Assembly (NCBI RefSeq): GCF_000230995.2
Contig: NC_019973.1
Location: 2,060,001-2,124,000 of the forward strand
Direction: 5' to 3'
DNA length: 64,000 bases
Source of the DNA: Mesorhizobium australicum WSM2073
GTDB taxonomy: Bacteria > Pseudomonadota > Alphaproteobacteria > Rhizobiales > Rhizobiaceae
Every line of letters begins with the position of its first letter. Positions within the stretch are counted from its first letter, which is position 1. The translations under genes and the position numbers were made by a program. A model generated the notes under the pieces. The model was given only the letters and a program-made list of their open reading frames with translations, had not been told where the DNA came from and ran no database searches. Of this stretch, positions 63,155 through 64,000 are shown piece after piece.

Positions 63155-63204
63155 CGTCGTCTCCGGTTGGGCGCGTTGGAAGCGCCGTCGATTGCGTGTT
63201 CGGC

Positions 63205-63233
63205 CAAAAACAAAAAAGCCACCGGCCAGGCTT
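63205..63233 (-). terminator. Intrinsic terminator inside the nrtA leader
   Basis: On the minus strand AAGCC (63233-63229) pairs with GGCTT (63220-63216) around an 8-nt loop and continues into TTTTTTGTTTTT, about 50 nt before the nrtA start codon. Its position inside a leader, not after a gene, marks it as an attenuator. Confidence 0.65.
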
Positions 63234-63234
63234 C

Positions 63235-63279
63235 GCGCATCCCTGGGGATTGCGCAGTGACCTGAGCGGCAGCTTTGCC
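63235..63279 (-). promoter_or_regulatory. Hairpins upstream of the nrtA attenuator, possible NasT target
   Basis: On the minus strand GCGC-A-ATCC pairs with GGATGCGC across a CCAG loop (63255-63235). Upstream of it GGCA-AAGC-TGCC forms a small hairpin (63279-63268), also readable as a hexaloop with A at position 1 and G at position 4. ANTAR proteins such as NasT bind paired hexaloop hairpins and prevent termination; whether these are the real target is inference. Confidence 0.4.
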
Positions 63280-63337
63280 TACGGCGCCCGCCATTGGACG
63301 CCTGTTCCATTGCCCGTGAAGGCTCGTTTATTTCAAA

Positions 63338-63353
63338 GCAGGAACCGTGCCAG
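63338..63353 (-). promoter_or_regulatory. Sigma-54 promoter of the nitrate operon
   Basis: On the minus strand TGGCACGGTTCCTGCT (63352 downward) has the -24 GG and -12 GC elements exactly 10 nt apart. Transcription would begin near 63326, leaving a leader of about 170 nt before nrtA. This fits NtrC/RpoN control of nitrate assimilation. Confidence 0.75.
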
Positions 63354-63470
63354 TTTACCTCTGGCCGAAAAATCCAAATGGAATCAATACGGTGGGGGCT
63401 TTATGCGGCGACCCGATCCGTCGCGACTGAGGTCAAACATTGGTCAGCTCACCTTTCGAGCGCATAATTT

Positions 63471-63485
63471 TTGTGCAATGCACAA
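63471..63485. promoter_or_regulatory. Palindromic site upstream of the sigma-54 promoter
   Basis: TTGTGCAATGCACAA is a perfect 7-bp inverted repeat about one base, lying 118 nt upstream of the -24 element. It contains the TGCA/GTGC elements of NtrC-type sites but with unusual spacing, so it is only a candidate enhancer. Confidence 0.35.
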
Positions 63486-63502
63486 GCATGGCGCTAAAAT
63501 GA

Positions 63503-64000
63503 TCAGGCTTCCCCGATGGCTGATTTTTGCCTCTCGATATAGGCGTCGATCTCGTCTGGATCGAAGATCTGGCCATCGAAGAAACCGTCCGGTCCGAGCA
63601 CCAGGCTTGCCCCCGCCGAGCCGACGGGCGTTGCGATGTTCAGCGCACCCTCGACCTTGGCATTGGCGCCTGGCAGCGCCACGCCAAGCGGCTTCAGCGC
63701 GGCGCGGTAGAGATCGGGCCGGTAGCAGTCGCGGGCGATGGCGAGATTGTCGGGCGTGTGCGCGACGTGGCCCCAGCGGACCATCTGCGTGTAGAACCAC
63801 AGCGAATGGCTTTTCCAGGGAAAGTTGGCGGCCTTGTCGAACGGCACGAAGAAGTCGTCGATGTCCAGCTCGGCCTCGCCGCCCAGCCGGAGATGGCCGG
63901 TCAGGATCGGCATCTGGACCGCCGGCGGCAGGCCAAGGAAGCCACGTTGCGCCATCACCGCGGCCAATTCGTCACGGTTCGCCGGATCCTGGCACCAGCG
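63503..64000 (-). CDS. nasS: NrtA-like protein, probably the nitrate sensor NasS; 5' end outside the window
   Basis: The last 165 residues of a nitrate-binding-protein homologue are visible (from RWCQDPANRDELAAVMAQRG to the end). FPWKSHSLWFYTQMVRWGHV is the NrtA/NasS family motif and QIFDPDEIDAYIERQKSAIG the end. In NasS/NasT systems a cytoplasmic NrtA homologue holds NasT inactive without nitrate and is encoded directly upstream of the nrt operon, as here. Because the N-terminus is outside the window I cannot check the absence of a signal peptide, so a second periplasmic receptor remains possible. Confidence 0.75.
   Translation of the reverse strand, partial: RWCQDPANRDELAAVMAQRGFLGLPPAVQMPILTGHLRLGGEAELDIDDFFVPFDKAANFPWKSHSLWFYTQMVRWGHVAHTPDNLAIARDCYRPDLYRAALKPLGVALPGANAKVEGALNIATPVGSAGASLVLGPDGFFDGQIFDPDEIDAYIERQKSAIGEA

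Noticed and set aside
1..64000. tRNA, rRNA or CRISPR arrays
   Set aside because: No cloverleaf, rRNA-like sequence or regularly spaced repeat array was seen; the tandem repeats at 12101-13480 are coding.

Overview
The window reads as a chromosomal segment of a high-GC alphaproteobacterium of the order Rhizobiales, most likely Mesorhizobium or a close relative. The evidence is the gene order of the flagellar cluster, which follows the Sinorhizobium/Mesorhizobium plan and includes visN/visR and the rhizobial orphan genes; frequent TTG/GTG starts; and several families of intergenic palindromes typical of rhizobia. No rRNA, tRNA or CRISPR array was found.

1-20,100, motility. Two flagellins (the first cut by the left edge) and a long minus-strand series (DUF1217 protein, flgF, fliI, a membrane orphan, flgB, flgC, fliE, flgG, flgA, flgI, motE, flgH, fliL, fliP) diverge from a plus-strand operon (motA, fliM, fliN, fliG, flhB, an orphan). 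Together they encode rod, P- and L-rings, export ATPase and gate, stator and C-ring. The LuxR-type regulators VisN and VisR follow on the minus strand.

20,100-30,722, a probable amide/polyamine catabolic island. It holds a histone-deacetylase-fold amidohydrolase, a TetR regulator, a YtcJ-type amidohydrolase, a PotABCD-like importer and two tandem serine hydrolases resembling 6-aminohexanoate-dimer hydrolase (NylB).

31,000-49,400, housekeeping and accessory genes. These are tex, a LysR/glutaryl-CoA dehydrogenase pair, a three-gene transglutaminase / ATP-grasp / alpha-E cassette of unknown physiological role, a decayed IS1595-type transposase, a small orphan, a glycosyltransferase, a type IB topoisomerase, a YciI/ECF42 sigma-factor pair and an ALDH7-type dehydrogenase.

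49,400-53,000 holds a possible structured small RNA and a TAXI-type TRAP transporter. After an uncharacterised winged-helix-like protein, 54,283-64,000 is an assimilatory nitrate system on the minus strand: a nasS-like gene cut by the right edge, then nrtA, nrtB, nrtD, nirB, nirD and nasA. The nrtA leader has a good sigma-54 promoter, hairpins and an intrinsic terminator, as expected for NtrC plus NasS/NasT control. A palindromic repeat is translated in frame inside nasA, and a sister copy separates nirB from nirD.
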